Shown piece by piece: positions 32,601-47,600 of a stretch of 64,000 nt of DNA. The notes under the pieces were generated by a model, which saw only the letters and a program-made list of their open reading frames with translations, was not told the origin of the DNA and made no database searches. This DNA is from Heliopora coerulea (Eukaryota; Cnidaria; Anthozoa; Scleralcyonacea; Helioporidae), in assembly GCA_030142905.1 (NCBI GenBank), contig JASJOG010000465.1, positions 1 through 64,000 on the forward strand, given 5' to 3'. How positions within the stretch are numbered: the stretch's first letter is position 1; every line of letters starts with the position of its first letter. A program made the translations under genes and the position numbers.

Positions 32601-35600
32601 AACAATAACAATAACAAAAACAACAATGATAAACATGACAATAAATACCATGACAATAACGATAACAATAAAAAACAACAATATTAATAACGTTAATAAC
32701 AACAATAATGACAATAGTATACATGACATAAATTTCTCAGTTCCGATAGGCTAAGAACAGTGCAATTTTAAGGTGACATAGGGCCGGGAAAAGGTAATAC
32801 AATAATTTGCATTAAATTGCCTTTTTCTGACACTGTATAACTTTTCTCATGTATATTATTAATTGGTAATAGAATGATTTCTCGTGCAATTTGGAAAAGC
32901 ACCCACTCTTGAGTTTTTCGAAGACCTCAAATAGTTCTCGTCCTTCTGCTCCTGCTATTTTGATAGTGTTTGAAAAACTCACTTATGCGAATTTTCTCCA
33001 AATTGCACTCGAAAACAAGCTCTTACCTATACTAACAACAATAATCATAATAACAATAATAACCATAATAATAATAATAACAATAATTATCGCGGAATGC
33101 AAAAGTTTGAAGAAAATAACTTTACACATTTACCATTGATAATTGCGGAAGATGCCAAGCGCTTTAAGATGACTGCGTGACTCAGGTTAAAATGACCAGA
33201 CTTAAGAAAATGATAAGCCTCCTCTCTCGGGCGATTTTCCATTCTTGCGCGTATCACCTTCGCAACAAAATAATGTAGAACGTTAGACAAATTTTTAAGG
33301 GTACCTCAAATGAAAGGATCGATTGTTCAATTTCTGACCAATCACAAAGTTATTAAGCCTCATGTGACAAATCGAACTATCGAAAGGTAAAGATTAACCT
33401 ACAACTTTCAAACCACCTCAAATATTACAAAAGATCCATCGTCGGGAACTTTCAGTAATAAAAGTAAAGTTTCTTGTACCTTGGCTTCGTGTATCCACCG
33501 TTCAGGTACGTGGAGCTCTTCGATGAGAAATTCTTCTCTTTGGGTATAACTAGCGTCGTCATTCAAGAGACAATATCGAACAAGAATATTTCGGACCATT
33601 TGTTCTCGCCTTGAGAAAAAACAAGTCAAAGTAAGTCACACGTCAAACATTCCAAATCGCAAACGTCAGTTTTCTCAGTACAGAGCTTCATAACATAATT
33701 TCTTGAAGTTATTGTGTGCCTTTTATAACCAAACACTTTCTAAAATTTCACTTGAATAGCGCAATACTAAACCCGTGATGGTCAGAACGTACGGGAAAAA
33801 CTGTTGAGAACGAGCAAATACCAAAGGACTGAAAGTTGCGGCCCTGTCTCCTACAATTAATTTGAAATTTTCGTTATGATATCGCAAGGTAATTTTTGGA
33901 AAGGCCTCCTTCAAGTCCCGGCATACATTTGACCCAACAGAAGGAAAGAAGATTTCAATTCGAAACGAAATTCTCTTCGTAATCGTCCCCTAAGAAGATA
34001 AATTCCGGTATTAGATAGGATTTTTTAAATTCACAAATAGCCCACTTTCCAAACATTGCAAGGTATTTTTACTCGTGTAGTGGATAATCTGGTCTCTTTG
34101 AAACGAAGTTGTATGATGAAGGAGGATATTTTGGTTTTCGACAAACCAGTCATTAGGTTTTGGCACCTGTCAGGACGTCAATAAAAGGCGACCACAACGA
34201 GAGGTCTCATATCCCACAAAGTTCCTTCAACGCGATATTAAAGAAATGGAAAAATCACTATACGCCAAATCTAAGCTGCAGTAGTATAAGTTCTACTTAA
34301 CAAATAGAAAATAGCTTTCGTATCTCTGTGCTGTGATAGAAGCATGATTGACGTCATTTCAACTGGAAAAATGTCTAGTGAAAACACGAGGTGTAGCCAA
34401 GTATCTTCAGGTATTTTTCCAGTTGAAATGGCGTCATGAATATTTCTATCACAGTACAGAGACAAGAAAGCTACTTTCTATTTGTTTTATAAATTACAAA
34501 CGTTTTTTCGAGTTTTCGTGACTTCATCCATGTCTATGTACTCCAAGGGTCCATTTACACGATACGACTGTCGTATACGATTGTACGTACTGGGGTATGT
34601 GATGTTGTCTCAAAGTCGTAATTCTGACTTTCGACTCGCTCACTAACGTAGCAATACGTCTGGAGGACTCTATTGAGTTAATCGGATACACCAGAATGAA
34701 CAATCGTACAAGGAAATCGTATCGTGTAAATGGACATTAATACAAAATGAAATTGACGTCAGCGTGTCTCTGTACTATGAGAGAAAATGAGGCTCGTCCA
34801 AATCAGAGCGTGCGTAGTACGCCTGTTATTTTATAAAATGTATTAACCAAACTTTCTCAAAAGTGATTCAGTGCACACTGCCACGAAGAGTAGTATTACT
34901 ATTACCTGAGTGGATCTTGAAGATGTAGTAAGACAAATATCGACCAATGCCACAAACCAAGTGATTCTAGTTGGGCAGCATAGCTGGTATTTAAAAAGCA
35001 AGAGTGGTACTCTGACAAATGCTTATACCCAACGGACTGCAGAATTTGATGAAGATGCCAGCTGAAACGATGAAAACAGAGCACGTCATATGAGGAACAG
35101 GGTAATGCTTCGAGCATAAGCCCCAAAATATCATAACTCCAAGGCGTGTTCTCGATGATAACGGGCGATGATTGGATAGGAAAAAGTTTGTTCTACGGAA
35201 TCACGGCAACACCTGATAAAGAAGGCGTGCCATACTAATAGACTTAGGCATAACTGGCCCCTCTCAAAGTGTTTTGGGGGCAGATCATCAATTACACCTC
35301 TTTTCCGGTCTTACCTCCAGCTGAAGTGTAAGAAATTGAAGAGAGTTTTTGCTTTCAAACTAGGGTAGGTTAAAAAAGCTCATCCTTCGGAACGATGGCG
35401 ACACCTGACAAAGGCATGTCATACCAACAGACTAACTCATAACTGGCCCCTCTTACAGAAGTCTGACAGAGGCATATCGTCAATCGCACCCCGTTTGCCG
35501 GACTTAACTCCAACTGAAGTATAAGAAATTGAAAACAATTTTCTTTTTCAAACTAGGCTAGGGGCTCATTGATATGCATAATAAAGAACATCAAATAAGG

Positions 35601-38600
35601 AGCCTTCAGTGAATAAGGTCTACAGTTGTAGGTTCACTTCTCCCAAAGGGTCACCTATTTTGCTTCTTCAGCTAAGTTATTTCAAAATATAAGCACAACC
35701 ATCATTATTTTGCTAAGACATAGTAATTTTTCAATTTGGGAGGAATATGACCAGAACACAGTTAAAAAAGGTAGACTGCTTTGTCTAAGAGTGGAATACA
35801 AAACAGAAAGTAATAAGCGAGATGAAACTAAAAATAGGGAATAATATAAAAAAGTTAGGAGACGCCATATAAAAAAAAAGAAAACGTTGAAAAATGAAAT
35901 AGCCTTTTTCTCGAAACATCAGGCTGTCCAAAATTGCGATAAACGAAACATGCGTTACCGCCGCTTTACCGCAAAACTACTTTACGGTAGCGATTTTTCG
36001 TTACCCAAAATACATTTCCCAAAGTACTATTATTATTTGAGTTTGATTTGTCAGACGGCAAAAAGAAATTGTTGCTTTTAGCTTGTTCATCAGACTACTT
36101 GACCGAACCAGAGAACTATTTAAATACAGTTTATAAAGCTGATGAGAAATGATATTACATTAAACAGAACTAAGCCTTAATATTGATATGATTTTTTACT
36201 TCAAAACTCTTATTGTCAGCCATCACCCCTATATGTCTACGGTAATGGTGACGTAAACGCGTTTACCTAAACTCTTATCCACGTAAAGGAAACTTGATTT
36301 ACGCCAACAAGATTTGGCGGTAACGAAATTTCTTTACCGCCAAGTTTAATTTTGGAAAGCCTGAACATACGTTTATCCAATCTTTATAAAAACATTTTAT
36401 TTTCGTTAAATAAATCCTGTTGAGAAACGTATACAGTTAATTCAAACCTTCTAAATACCGCAACAACAGCTATATATATGTATATGTCTTTACTGCAACA
36501 TGTTCACACAAAAAGAAATTTTTATACTTTTAGAAAAAAAAAATTCCAATAATAGTTTTGGATGTGAGCTAATTCCCAATACAACGCCGAAGGAATTTGT
36601 TATCGCTGAAATGACGTTGCGTTAATTTTTACTTCTACCGAGAGATTTGACTATATTATTCGAAATTTTCAACCAGTTCATTTCACATGTGACTTAGGTA
36701 TTCCATATGTGAAAACGTTCCGACCTCATATGTGGAATAAAAACTTCATATGTGGAAATGTTCCAATTCCATATGTTTTTTACATGCGAAATGACGTAAT
36801 TTTTGTAAGGGTGAGGCCTACAACACTAGAAAGGCTTTAGCCTCTCTGCCCCCATTTTTACCCCACTGATCACAACTACGAAGAAAACCTACCTGAGGCT
36901 AACGTCGAGCTGATAGCGAGTGTAAGATGCCGGTGCTAGAGTGCTCTCCAGTCGGTGTGATCGTTTACAATACAATTTGATCAAATGGAAACACGTGTCT
37001 CTGCACGCCTTCGATGTATTTTCTACGTTCTCCTCAGATTCAGACTCCGAGTCGAATTCGTCTTCGTTCTCACGATATGACGGACGCGGTTCAGCGGCGT
37101 AAACACCTGCACTAGTTCTACCCTTGAAGGAATTCTCGTAGGACTTCAATGCATCAGATATAAGGCCGCTGGAGGGTCTCTGGTACCACAGGTGGAGGGA
37201 AAAGGCTCTTTTCCAGTCCAGGTCTTTGCACACCTTAATATCACTCCAAACCAATTCGCCCGCCAGTAAAGCGTAGATCTTCAATCTATCTTCGCTAATG
37301 AACTTGTCAACCTGAAAATTAACACAATATTTGGTGAATTTATGTAAAAATAATCAGGTAGTAAGAATGTCAGAGATATTAAAACTGAACGTTTTCTATC
37401 AATAAGATCATCATCAGGGTCATCAAACTCTGACGATTATCTGACAGATCGAAAACGTTCAGTTTTGATATCTGATAAATTTTTTTCTACTAGAATTTTG
37501 TACATTTTTATTTGGCGAATATGTCTATTAGAGAATTTAGCTTAAGCGGTTGATTCCTGAAATTCAGTTGTTCACGTGGTAATTGAGAAATATAAAATGT
37601 TTTTCCACGTTTACATACAGTGATATAAACACGCGGGATGTTATGAGACTTTAATAAAGCGTAACAAAAACACAGCGGAGGCGAGTGTTTTTTAGCTTTT
37701 AGAAAGTTTCACAACATCTCCAGTATTTATCGCACAGAATATAAACATCAAAAACCATTTTATATTTGTCTTATGAAATAGTAAGCAGATTTAGAAAAAG
37801 GGCGGGAAAATTCCGTGCTTTCATTTAATAAATAAGAAATTGCTTGAGTATCTCTGTGCTGTGATAGAAACATGAGTGACGTCATTTCAACCGGAAAAAT
37901 GCCTAGTGAAAAAACATGGCGTAGCCGAGGGTTTTCTGGTATTTTTCCGGTTGAAATGGCGTCATTCGTGTTTCTATCACGGTACAGAGACACGAAAGCG
38001 ATTTTCTATTTGTTTTATAAAATATCCAAGGTTTTTCAAAATCTCGTGACGTCATCCATGTCTCTGTGCTCTAATTCAAAATGAAAATGACGTCATCCAT
38101 GTCCCTGTACTCTGAGAGAAAATGCGCTTTGTCCAATTGGAGTGTGCGTAGGACGCCTGTTATTTAATAAACTCTCACATAAACACGGCTAAGGACAAAT
38201 CAGAGGTTTAGTAAGAAGCAACTTATTTTATAAATTTCTGTTAAAAATACCTTATGTTCTAGCCAATCATCCAACTGCTTCAGTAACCACTGTCGGACTA
38301 TCCTGTTTCCCGACGCTTGGGCCAGCAATAAAGACAGTCTTGAATCACCATTTGCCTGGGCGACCTGACACGCTGCGCTTATCTGCTTTCCAGCCAGCAG
38401 TGAAAATATGATGTGCAGATGATTATTGTCCTAAATGAAAGACACCACTCGTTAAAAACCTAGGAAAAAACCTACAAATATTTAGAATGCTGTGTATGCA
38501 ACATTAAGCGACGTGTACAACACCGAAAGATTGACAAACTGCCAAAACTAAAACCAGAAAGTCATGTCGTTTCGAGTGACGGCCCTCTCTAAACACAAAA

Positions 38601-41600
38601 AGAGTAAAATTAAACCCAAAAGTTGAACTTTACTACGTAACCAACTGGGTTTCTGTTTAACAACTAACCGACAACAGATTAAGGTTGTTGGCTACTGCAT
38701 ACGATCAAATGTGAACTATCCTTAAAGCGACATGACCTTACGGGATCTTGATTTAAAAAAATCAGAGTTAACGAACCTTTGACTTGATTTCTTCGATCTC
38801 CTGGTTTATGGTACTACGAGAGGTTCTGGATAACCATTCTGACAGCGCTTCTTTCCGCGCAAGTTCACACTTATAATCACTGGTGTCAGTATAGCTGTCT
38901 TCTGAATCAAAGCATCAAAAAGATGGCAAAGTTCTTAACAACTTAGTAGGGTGCAAAAGTTCTCGTCACAATACACATATCTGTATATTATTACGTCAAG
39001 GTTGGTGGGAATGTACACAAATAACTTACAACCTACTACACGACTCTATACCGTATTTTGCATCCTTACATTGGGTTGCATTGTACTGTACTGTACTGTA
39101 CTGTACTGTACTTCTCGATAGTCTGCTGTACTTCGCTACACTGTACCACACTCCACTGTATGGCTCTGTGAGTATATACTGTACGGCACTGAACTGCCCT
39201 AAATCGTATTACACATTGGCCAGCAATCAAGGACACCACTGCGGCTAAGTATGCACACCAATTACTAGTTTTTAAAACTAAATATGCAGAAGTCAAACGG
39301 GCCCAAAGTTTCACATGTAATTCGCAGAATAGAAGGAAAACTTACGATCTTAAATACAGATCCACACCTTCTCAAAAACAACAAACCGAATATAAACTAA
39401 GCCTGGGTGGTATGGGAATTTCAATACCGGTATTCGGTACTTCACAAATATCGCGGTTATACCGGTATATCGTAACAATTTCCAGTCATAGTGTAATCTA
39501 CTGTTGGCTTCCTATAAATCGAATTTTCACGGAAAAATGTGAAAAACGTCCCGTTGTCGGAAGTTCGTTTCATCGAATGTCATCAAATCGCCTAAAATTG
39601 GTGGAGTTTTACCATTATATGATATTTCAGCTTTATACTCAAAGTTTCAAACAGTGGACGTTTTCGAAAAATATTGTTCGAGTTGGGCAGCGATGAAGGC
39701 AATTTTGTGAATCACAGGTAAAATGCTGAGATTGAACTTTAATTTTACGACGATAATTGTACGATAACCGGTTTATCTTACTGGTATAACGTAATACCGG
39801 TATAGCGTCCGAACCGGTACCGCCATGCCACTATCATCTAAATATCGTTAATAACTAAACATATCGGTATACCGTGAATAACTAAAAATATCGGTATACC
39901 GCCCAACTTTAAAGTAAACTTATACAATTTCAAGCTGTACAACATGTTATTATTCTGCGAGAAAGATTATATTTTCGTACTTTTACAGGACATTATTGCC
40001 CTTGTTAAATGCTCTGAAAGGAATGCCAGTCCATTTTTATAATACACAGAACTGTACAAAACCTAGCACGACAATTTCCACGGATCCATATATTATTGCA
40101 CTGAAGGTGATTTAGATGACGAAGTCTCTTTTGAAGACATTTGCGTCCATGACATTTCACACCATATCTTTGAAACAGCCAATATTTTAAGTTTGGTGCA
40201 CTAAATATTTAAACAAAAACTTTAAGACGATATGTTTGTTTTAGTAATCACTATGCCAAAGTGTAAAGATTTTTACCGGGATGTTTAATCACAGATTAAA
40301 AGCTGTCAGCTTGAGTTGTTTAAAACGTTCAAAATAAGAAAAGTATTGTAGAAAAAGAAAATACATATTAACATTAACAAGTCATTAAGTCGCTGAATAA
40401 CTGCTTCAGGAAAATGTTTGATATCCCTCATTGAATTTATTCCTAAGATGTAAATTAGGATTTAGATGTCCTTCTTTGGCACATATATTTGCCATTCACT
40501 GAGCCTTCGGTACCTGGTTGACGGTGTCCTTCACTTCTGCCCATGCGGAACCAGATTATTTGACACCGCACCACACAGCATTATACTTTACTACGCTAAG
40601 TAGGACTGTCTCGCATCGCACTGCACTGCATTGCTCTGCATGGACTGTAATTCATAGTTTACTGCACTGCCCTATACTACACAGCAGTATACTGCACTGT
40701 ATATGTAAACAATGTAATACAGTTTTCAAAATAGACTGCTGTTGAGTACTGACGAAAAAGGCAAAATTTTGTAATATTTTCCTTTACTAAGTCTATATTT
40801 ACCAATTACCTATTTCCATGGAGTTAGGCTGTGTCGACAAATTGCCCCACAGAGCAACTACTAAATCCAACACGGAAGAGAACGTTGCGGCAGATTCTGC
40901 GAACGGGCTAGAATCTGGAACGAAATAAAAACACCGAATGATTTGAATGACCGCGCAAAGACAATATTTAGTTATAAGCTTCGCTAGTGACAATTTGTGC
41001 TGACTTCGTTCATTTAAATGGCAGTGAAATTGCCACTGAAAAAAAAAATGAACACATGAAAGAATAATAAAGCACTTTCAGGGCCAAATTCGACAAATAA
41101 GAACAGTGAAGACAAACAGCGAGGTGGAAAAACAGTTACCTAGCGCTTCTTTGCTCTTGGAGGCAATCTCTGCGTATTCGTGAAGTGCTTTGACTCCGAC
41201 AGATGGGCTAAAATGAGGAAAGCCGTCATCTTCGTTGCGGTCAGAATTGGCCAAACAAATCTGCAGCCTTTCAGTCAGTTGCTCCTGTCAAAACCAGACA
41301 GTTTATAAATCATTAAGAATAAGGCTAAGCCTGGATAACATCAATAAGAAAAAAACAGTGTCACGACCAATGAGGTGTTGTTTTTACCCTGCTAGCGGAC
41401 TTGTCTCTTGGTATTCGTAAACGAATCTCAAAAGAAAACACCTCTAGCAATAGGAATGATCTTCCTGCGTATTCAGTCGAAAAGTACCTGCGCAGAAGCG
41501 TTCAGACCGTGCGGAAGACGACGAAGACTTTTTTTACCTTCTGGGCACATAAGGGCTCTTTGCTTGAGGTAAAATCATTATATCTTTAGAATTTAACTAC

Positions 41601-44600
41601 CACAAGAATTGCAATGTTCTTTTCCTGAGTAAGCAGGTTTTTCACGTATTTTATTGAATGGATTCTGTGCTATGAATACAGGTCTTACTCATATAAGTGC
41701 TATGTCCAATTGCAATATAAGGTATGAAATTTGCGTCATTCATCGAAGTCAATCATAAATATAACCATTAACTATTAGACTGTTGTAAGCATGTACTGTA
41801 CAGAAAGTTTTATGTCCAATTTGGCTTGTCATGTCCAACTGGGCTCCAACTACCTATGTTCTACGTAATTTAAGGTGTGAAATTTGTGTCATTCATAGAA
41901 GCCCATCGCAAGTATAACCATGAAATATTAGACTGTTATAAGCATGTACTACAAAAACGATCTGAAGAACAAACTCTACGACCAATCCTTTCCTCATGAA
42001 CTACAATCTGGGAGCAAGAAAACACCACCCTTCATAGTGTAATGAGCAACATGGGTTAAAAGTTCGTTTCACCAAGAAAACACCGTACATAATTGCATGC
42101 AGCAAACACCTAAAATTCGTCTTAGACATTTTGCCAGTGATAATAGCATATATACTGAATTTTTAAAATGTATCAACTCTTAAATCTTACGCTAGTGTAT
42201 CTGTCGGGTTTTGACCAACATTTAATCCTTATTTCATGCACTTTATACTTATAGTCGGGGTACACTTTACACTTTATAGATCTCTTGTTTAAAATCGTGG
42301 CAATCGAAGTACCAGGCGGGAAACGTAATCTTGTTAAGAATATGATGGCCCAGCAGATAGCTTTTAATAAAACCATCATGGAAATATAATATAAAAAAAA
42401 AACAACTTTATTGCTGACGTTTCGTTACTAAACAAGTAACATCTTCAGAGCGTAATGATTTGCAAAGTATTGAATCAGGCTTAAATAGCTGTTACAAAAC
42501 TAGGTGGTTCATTAACATTCCTTTCTCATGCCATCACCACCATCTAGTTTTGTAACAGCTATTTAAGCCTGATTCATACTTTGTAAATCATTACGCTCTG
42601 AAGATGCTACTTGTTTAGTAACGAAACGTCAGCAATAAAGTTCGTTTTTTTAATATTATATTTCCATGATGGTCTTATTAAAAGCTATCTGCTGGGCCAT
42701 CATATTCTTTATAGATCTCATAGTGGGAGCACACCTTATACCTTATACATCTTATATATAATCGGGGTGCACTTTATACTTTATAATCTTATAGTAGGGA
42801 GACGCTTTATACTTTATACATCTTATAGTCGGGGCACACTTTTTACTTTATGCATATTATATTCCGGATACACTTAATACGTATCTTTATACGTATTAAG
42901 TGTATCCGGAATATAATATTCCGGATACACTTAATATAATAATATAATATAATAATATTAATATAATATTAAGATGTATAATATTAATATAATATTAAGA
43001 TGTATAAAATCTTATAGTCGGGCACACTTTGTACTTTACGCATCCTATATTCAAGCCACTATTTATACTTTATACATCCTACAGTCGGGGCACACTTAGT
43101 TTGGAGCTGGGCTCTGTTGTTCCTGTCTCATTTCACTTATTACGTAGATGAGTAGACGAGAGTTGCATGTCATTTCCATTTTATCTGGGGTACCTGTAAA
43201 TGCCAATATACCATATCTAACATACCCCCACCCATGTATACAACTTTTCTTAAACTTGACACGAAGTAAGTGTACTTACGATATAATTTAGAGTGCTAAT
43301 CGGGTTAGAGGTGACCTCACATAGCCTTTATATTATTTTAATTTCGAGGGAGATACCCACTTTACAAGGTGACCCCATACAATTTTATACTATCATATTT
43401 TCGAGGAGGTATTCAGTTTGTGGTGACCTCATACATAACTTTAATTTTCAGGAAGATATCCACATCGAGCCGTAACCCTACTTAAAATACAGTCATTGAC
43501 AAATTTGTTGGAACAAAACAAGTATATACATGTCACTATCCCACCATGCCTCTAATCAATGTTGTATTGCAAGAAACGAATGTTTGCAGCTTCTCTTGCG
43601 AATTACTTATCATGTTCATCCCTGTGGAAGCAATATTAAGAGGTGGGGGGAGCGGAGGTTAAATTGACCAAGTTCATTTTTCATACAATTACAAGGAAAG
43701 TTTTCAAATTATTCCAACTAAATTTGTCAATGATTATAGGCAGGTTGTTTGGAGTACAGTGCAATATAACACCTCAGTATTAAGCGGCCACCCTCTATTA
43801 AGCAGCTAGTTTTCAAAGTCCCGAATTTTCGCCCATACAAACGCTGTAATTGTTACTTGTATTAAGTGGCCGCGGCCACCCTTTAGCAGTCCCGTGTTTG
43901 TCTTTCTTTGTTCTTTTTACCTGTATTAAGCGGCCACCCTTGAACGGAAACCTAAAGCCACATGTTATTTCACGCGGTATTTTATTGTGTTTGATTATGT
44001 TTAAGAAGCGATCCATCATCACAGAAGTGACAATGCTAATGTTTGTAATTAAACGTTCATTATGGTTAATCCATTCCAGACGTCCACAATGAGCTGTAGT
44101 ACAAAATTACGGGACGCAAAAATGTATGTTCGTTTCGAATCTGCTTCCCTCGAGCTCCATTTGAAATTCCTTTTTAGCTTGCTTGTTCTTCAGCCATTTG
44201 ACTGAGAAGGTATCGCCTTCAAACGTGTACTTGCGCAAGATTTCCAGGCCATAAGGTCGACCTCTGTTAACGGGCTTGCACTTCAGTGACTTTCCCGTTG
44301 TTTGCTGGTTTAAATTTTATTGCCTACGGTGCTTGTTTAGAAAAATTTCCGTTTTCACTGCATGTTAATCGTAGGAACTACCTTATGACGGTATGAGATG
44401 TAGTTCGCTGTGAACTGTAAGTCATAGAAATAATGTATAATACAGCAGAGGACAACTGATATTACCTTTAAATAACTTTAAGTTTACTGTACCGCTACAG
44501 TGAGCAACTTTGCAAGTTACTGTAGCAACTTTGTTGAAGGTGAAGATCGCCTGAAACAGCGTTGATTGTCTTATTGTTTGCTCGAATGAAGTATCATACA

Positions 44601-47600
44601 ACAGTATAACGTGAGTATAACGTGAGTACAACGTATCATACAACAGTATGATACATTATTAAAATTGACATTTGACCACGCCCAGTGAGTATTTTTAGTG
44701 ATCCTGTACTAAGCGGCCACCTGTATTAAGCAGCCAGTTTCTGAAGTCCTACGGGTGGCCGTTATTTACAGGTTCTAGTGTACTATACCTCTAAGCAGAG
44801 TGGCACTCTACATTGTCTAATTCTTTGCCTGGTTACAAACTTAAACTGTTTGTTAACATAATCATAATGCACTTTACCTGGCTTACGTCAGAATCCCAAC
44901 GCATGGTCGGAGTCGCATTCACTCTTGCACAATTCACGGTAAGTGAACTTGACTGACGGTGGCTGACGGATCTTTTGCTAGAAACCAGTGGACTAATTCT
45001 TACTTCTTCACGACCGAAACGTTCGTTTGTTGACACAGGCGCTATGTTCACGCCCTTGGAGGAATATACTAAGGTCCACGCTGGACCCCACCCGACGCGA
45101 AATGATCGCCCCATGGTCAGACCAGTATCAGCAATCAGGTTATGTTTTCCAACAGTTACAGACTGGGAGAGAGGAACGAGCACTGGCTGAGTCTGTATTC
45201 CAGCCGCTTTTAAAGCAGACTCCGAAGGACTGCCCACGACACTTGGGAGCAAAATTGGTTGCGGAAGACTGTACCACTGCGAGTTAATGCGATAGTTTTC
45301 GTAGTCTGTGGAAGATTCAGCGAGAAATAAATCACGTAACGTTCAATTTAAAAAGGTGTAGGAAATAGAGCAAGATGTGAAAAACGCTCTCAGAACGTAC
45401 AGTAACGCTTATAGCCGACTGAAGAATGACACAATGGTCCACAGCAAAGCTAGGTAATACACCTTTTGCTGTCCATTACCAGAAAATATACCATCATTAA
45501 CGCTAACCTCAAACTAATTAACGCAAAAATACATTTATTTTATTCAATCGACATTCATTAGCGTAGATACGCAACCATTTGCACCGAAGTGCATTCTATA
45601 GCGCCAAAAGACGATCATTAACACCATTCTAGGATACATTAGGGATAATAAAATTTCAATTAGGCAAGACATTTCTCTTGATACTGGTACTCCGACTTTT
45701 GGGGTATCCGGGACCTTCGCTAACGCAAAAGTAGATAACAAGCATCACTCAGTGAATTCGGTCACCTGATTGGTCAGGAGAAATCACCGACATAATAGAG
45801 AGCTTTCAAGGATGTAGTACACATGCGCGTGAATACCGATCAGTATTTTGACCTCAAAAACAGGACAGCATACGTCGCTGAGTTGATTAAATAGGGAGTT
45901 AGTAATAAGAAGTTCGCAAAATCTAATCTAACCTGGGATAAAGTTGAGTTTTTCTCCCCTCCGGGCACCATCAAATACCTTTATTAACATACCTGTTTTC
46001 CTTTCTTTTGGATATTTCCCTACACCTCGAGATTGTGAGATAGGATAGGTCTCTTTCGATTTCTTAATCATTGGTGAGAAAATTGGACGACTATAAGCGA
46101 ACTTGCCATCTACTTCATCTGCCATGCCGGCTAAACTTAGAACAGATCTGTTCTTCAGGCGAAACTTTCTAATTCTGGTGTCCTCGTCGTCGAAGAGACG
46201 ATCGCGAAGTTCCACGTTTTCCGAATCTCCAAAGAAAGAGGCCTTCATAACTTGCATGCGATGTGATTTTACTCCCATTGCTGTTGCTAGATGGTGTGAC
46301 GCCGGAGAGGATGCGTCATGTTCGTCCAGGGGTTCTAGGAATTCTGGCAAATCATAGATTAAAACGTATTACTGGTAGAACGTATAAAATATATAGGACG
46401 TAGGAAATACAAAAACAGAATTTTTTTTTTTTGTTCTTCATGATAACCTGACACCGCTGAAGTCCTCTGAAAAATGTTGACAAGAGCGGGACTTGAACTC
46501 GCACCTTCGGGATACCGGTCCGCCGCTCTACCCGTTGAGCTAACGAGTCCACAGGGATTGGAGGCGAGTTTTATCCAATTTAAGTGCACGAGATATTCTC
46601 GCGACAACTTAACGCTTATCCATGAGTAGACGTGCAGTGTTTCAATTTTATTTCAGAATCATCTTCAGAGAAACATGAACACAAGTTTTTTTTTCATGAT
46701 AACCTGACACTGCCGAAGTCAACTGAAGAATGAGTCAACATTTTACAGTTGACTTCGGCAGTGTCAGATTATCATGAAAAGAAAAATAAAAAATTCTCTT
46801 CATGTATCTGGGAGGATGATTCTGAAATTAGGAAATACAACGTTCCAAAAATTTCCCCCATAAAAGTAGGTTCCTGAAAATATGTTTGCATCAAAGCAAC
46901 GACAAGCCATGATTCACAAGATCTTAAGCTACTTAACTCTTTCTCGGCGTCATAAAATTTCTATTTTTTATTCTGGTTTACGCCCGATGATTTTAAGGCA
47001 GAGACACACTATCGCGTTGACAGGTCACTAGAACTCAGCGACAAGACGACCGGCGACCAAGCGACAAGGGGCTAGACACACTGTAAAAGTTACTAGCGAT
47101 AAAGCGAATAAATTGAACAACAAAATTGTTTCCCACTAGCCAAATTTTATCTTGTTAAAGCGATTTTTTCTTTGTCTCAAAGGTGGTCGTCTGTAACCAA
47201 TGAGAAACTTATTTAATTTGCACAAAGAAATGTCGACTTACGCAATTAAATTTACTTGGTAGAAAAAATTTTTAATCCAATGTTTTCCCTAGCATTCAAC
47301 TTCATTTTCTCATTCTTATAGTCTTTCCGTGACTTATCATAAAGCACAGGGTACAATCTGCGTTTATCAGAACTTCCTCGAACGACGCTATTCTGGAATT
47401 TTTCGCCAGCGAATTCCTGCGATTTCAGCGACGCGGTACCAGCGACAGAATGACAAGCCTTGGTAACCGCACAAATGTATCGCTAAGCTCCAGCGACACG
47501 GCGACGTAATTTTCCCTTTCGTAAACAGTCTTTGTCATCCCAGATGGTCTTTGCCAACCTAATGTTTTCATGTTCCCCAAGCGTACCCTTAGGGCCCTGA

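Larger units (their letters stand above)
42341..42709. mobile_element. Long palindrome (about 170-bp arms) carrying two hammerhead-like motifs
   Basis: Arms 42341-42512 and 42538-42709 are near-identical inverted copies, from AAGAATATGATGGCCCAGCA inwards to AGCTGTTACAAAACTAG; the loop is about 25 bases. Each arm carries CTGAAGAT..TACTTGTTTAGTAAC then GAAACGTCAGC. Structure suggests an inverted-dimer PLE remnant. Confidence 0.9.

Noticed and set aside
42696..43115. CRISPR-like regularly spaced repeat
   Set aside because: Units are contiguous and degenerate with no unique spacers; a eukaryotic minisatellite.
45027..45287. Plus-strand open frame of 86 codons
   Set aside because: Lies opposite the NUP98 exon 44878-45305, whose minus-strand frame matches the family.
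46480..46552. Possible tRNA gene on the minus strand (good A and B boxes)
   Set aside because: The acceptor stem ends do not pair, and the sequence runs into a tail repeated elsewhere without the tRNA part, so it is a SINE head.
47000..47500. Possible TIR element with GCGACA-rich ends (GAGACACACTATCGCG left, CAGCGACACGGCGACG right)
   Set aside because: The ends are not convincingly inverted and the right side overlaps the 47505 foldback element; boundaries could not be set.
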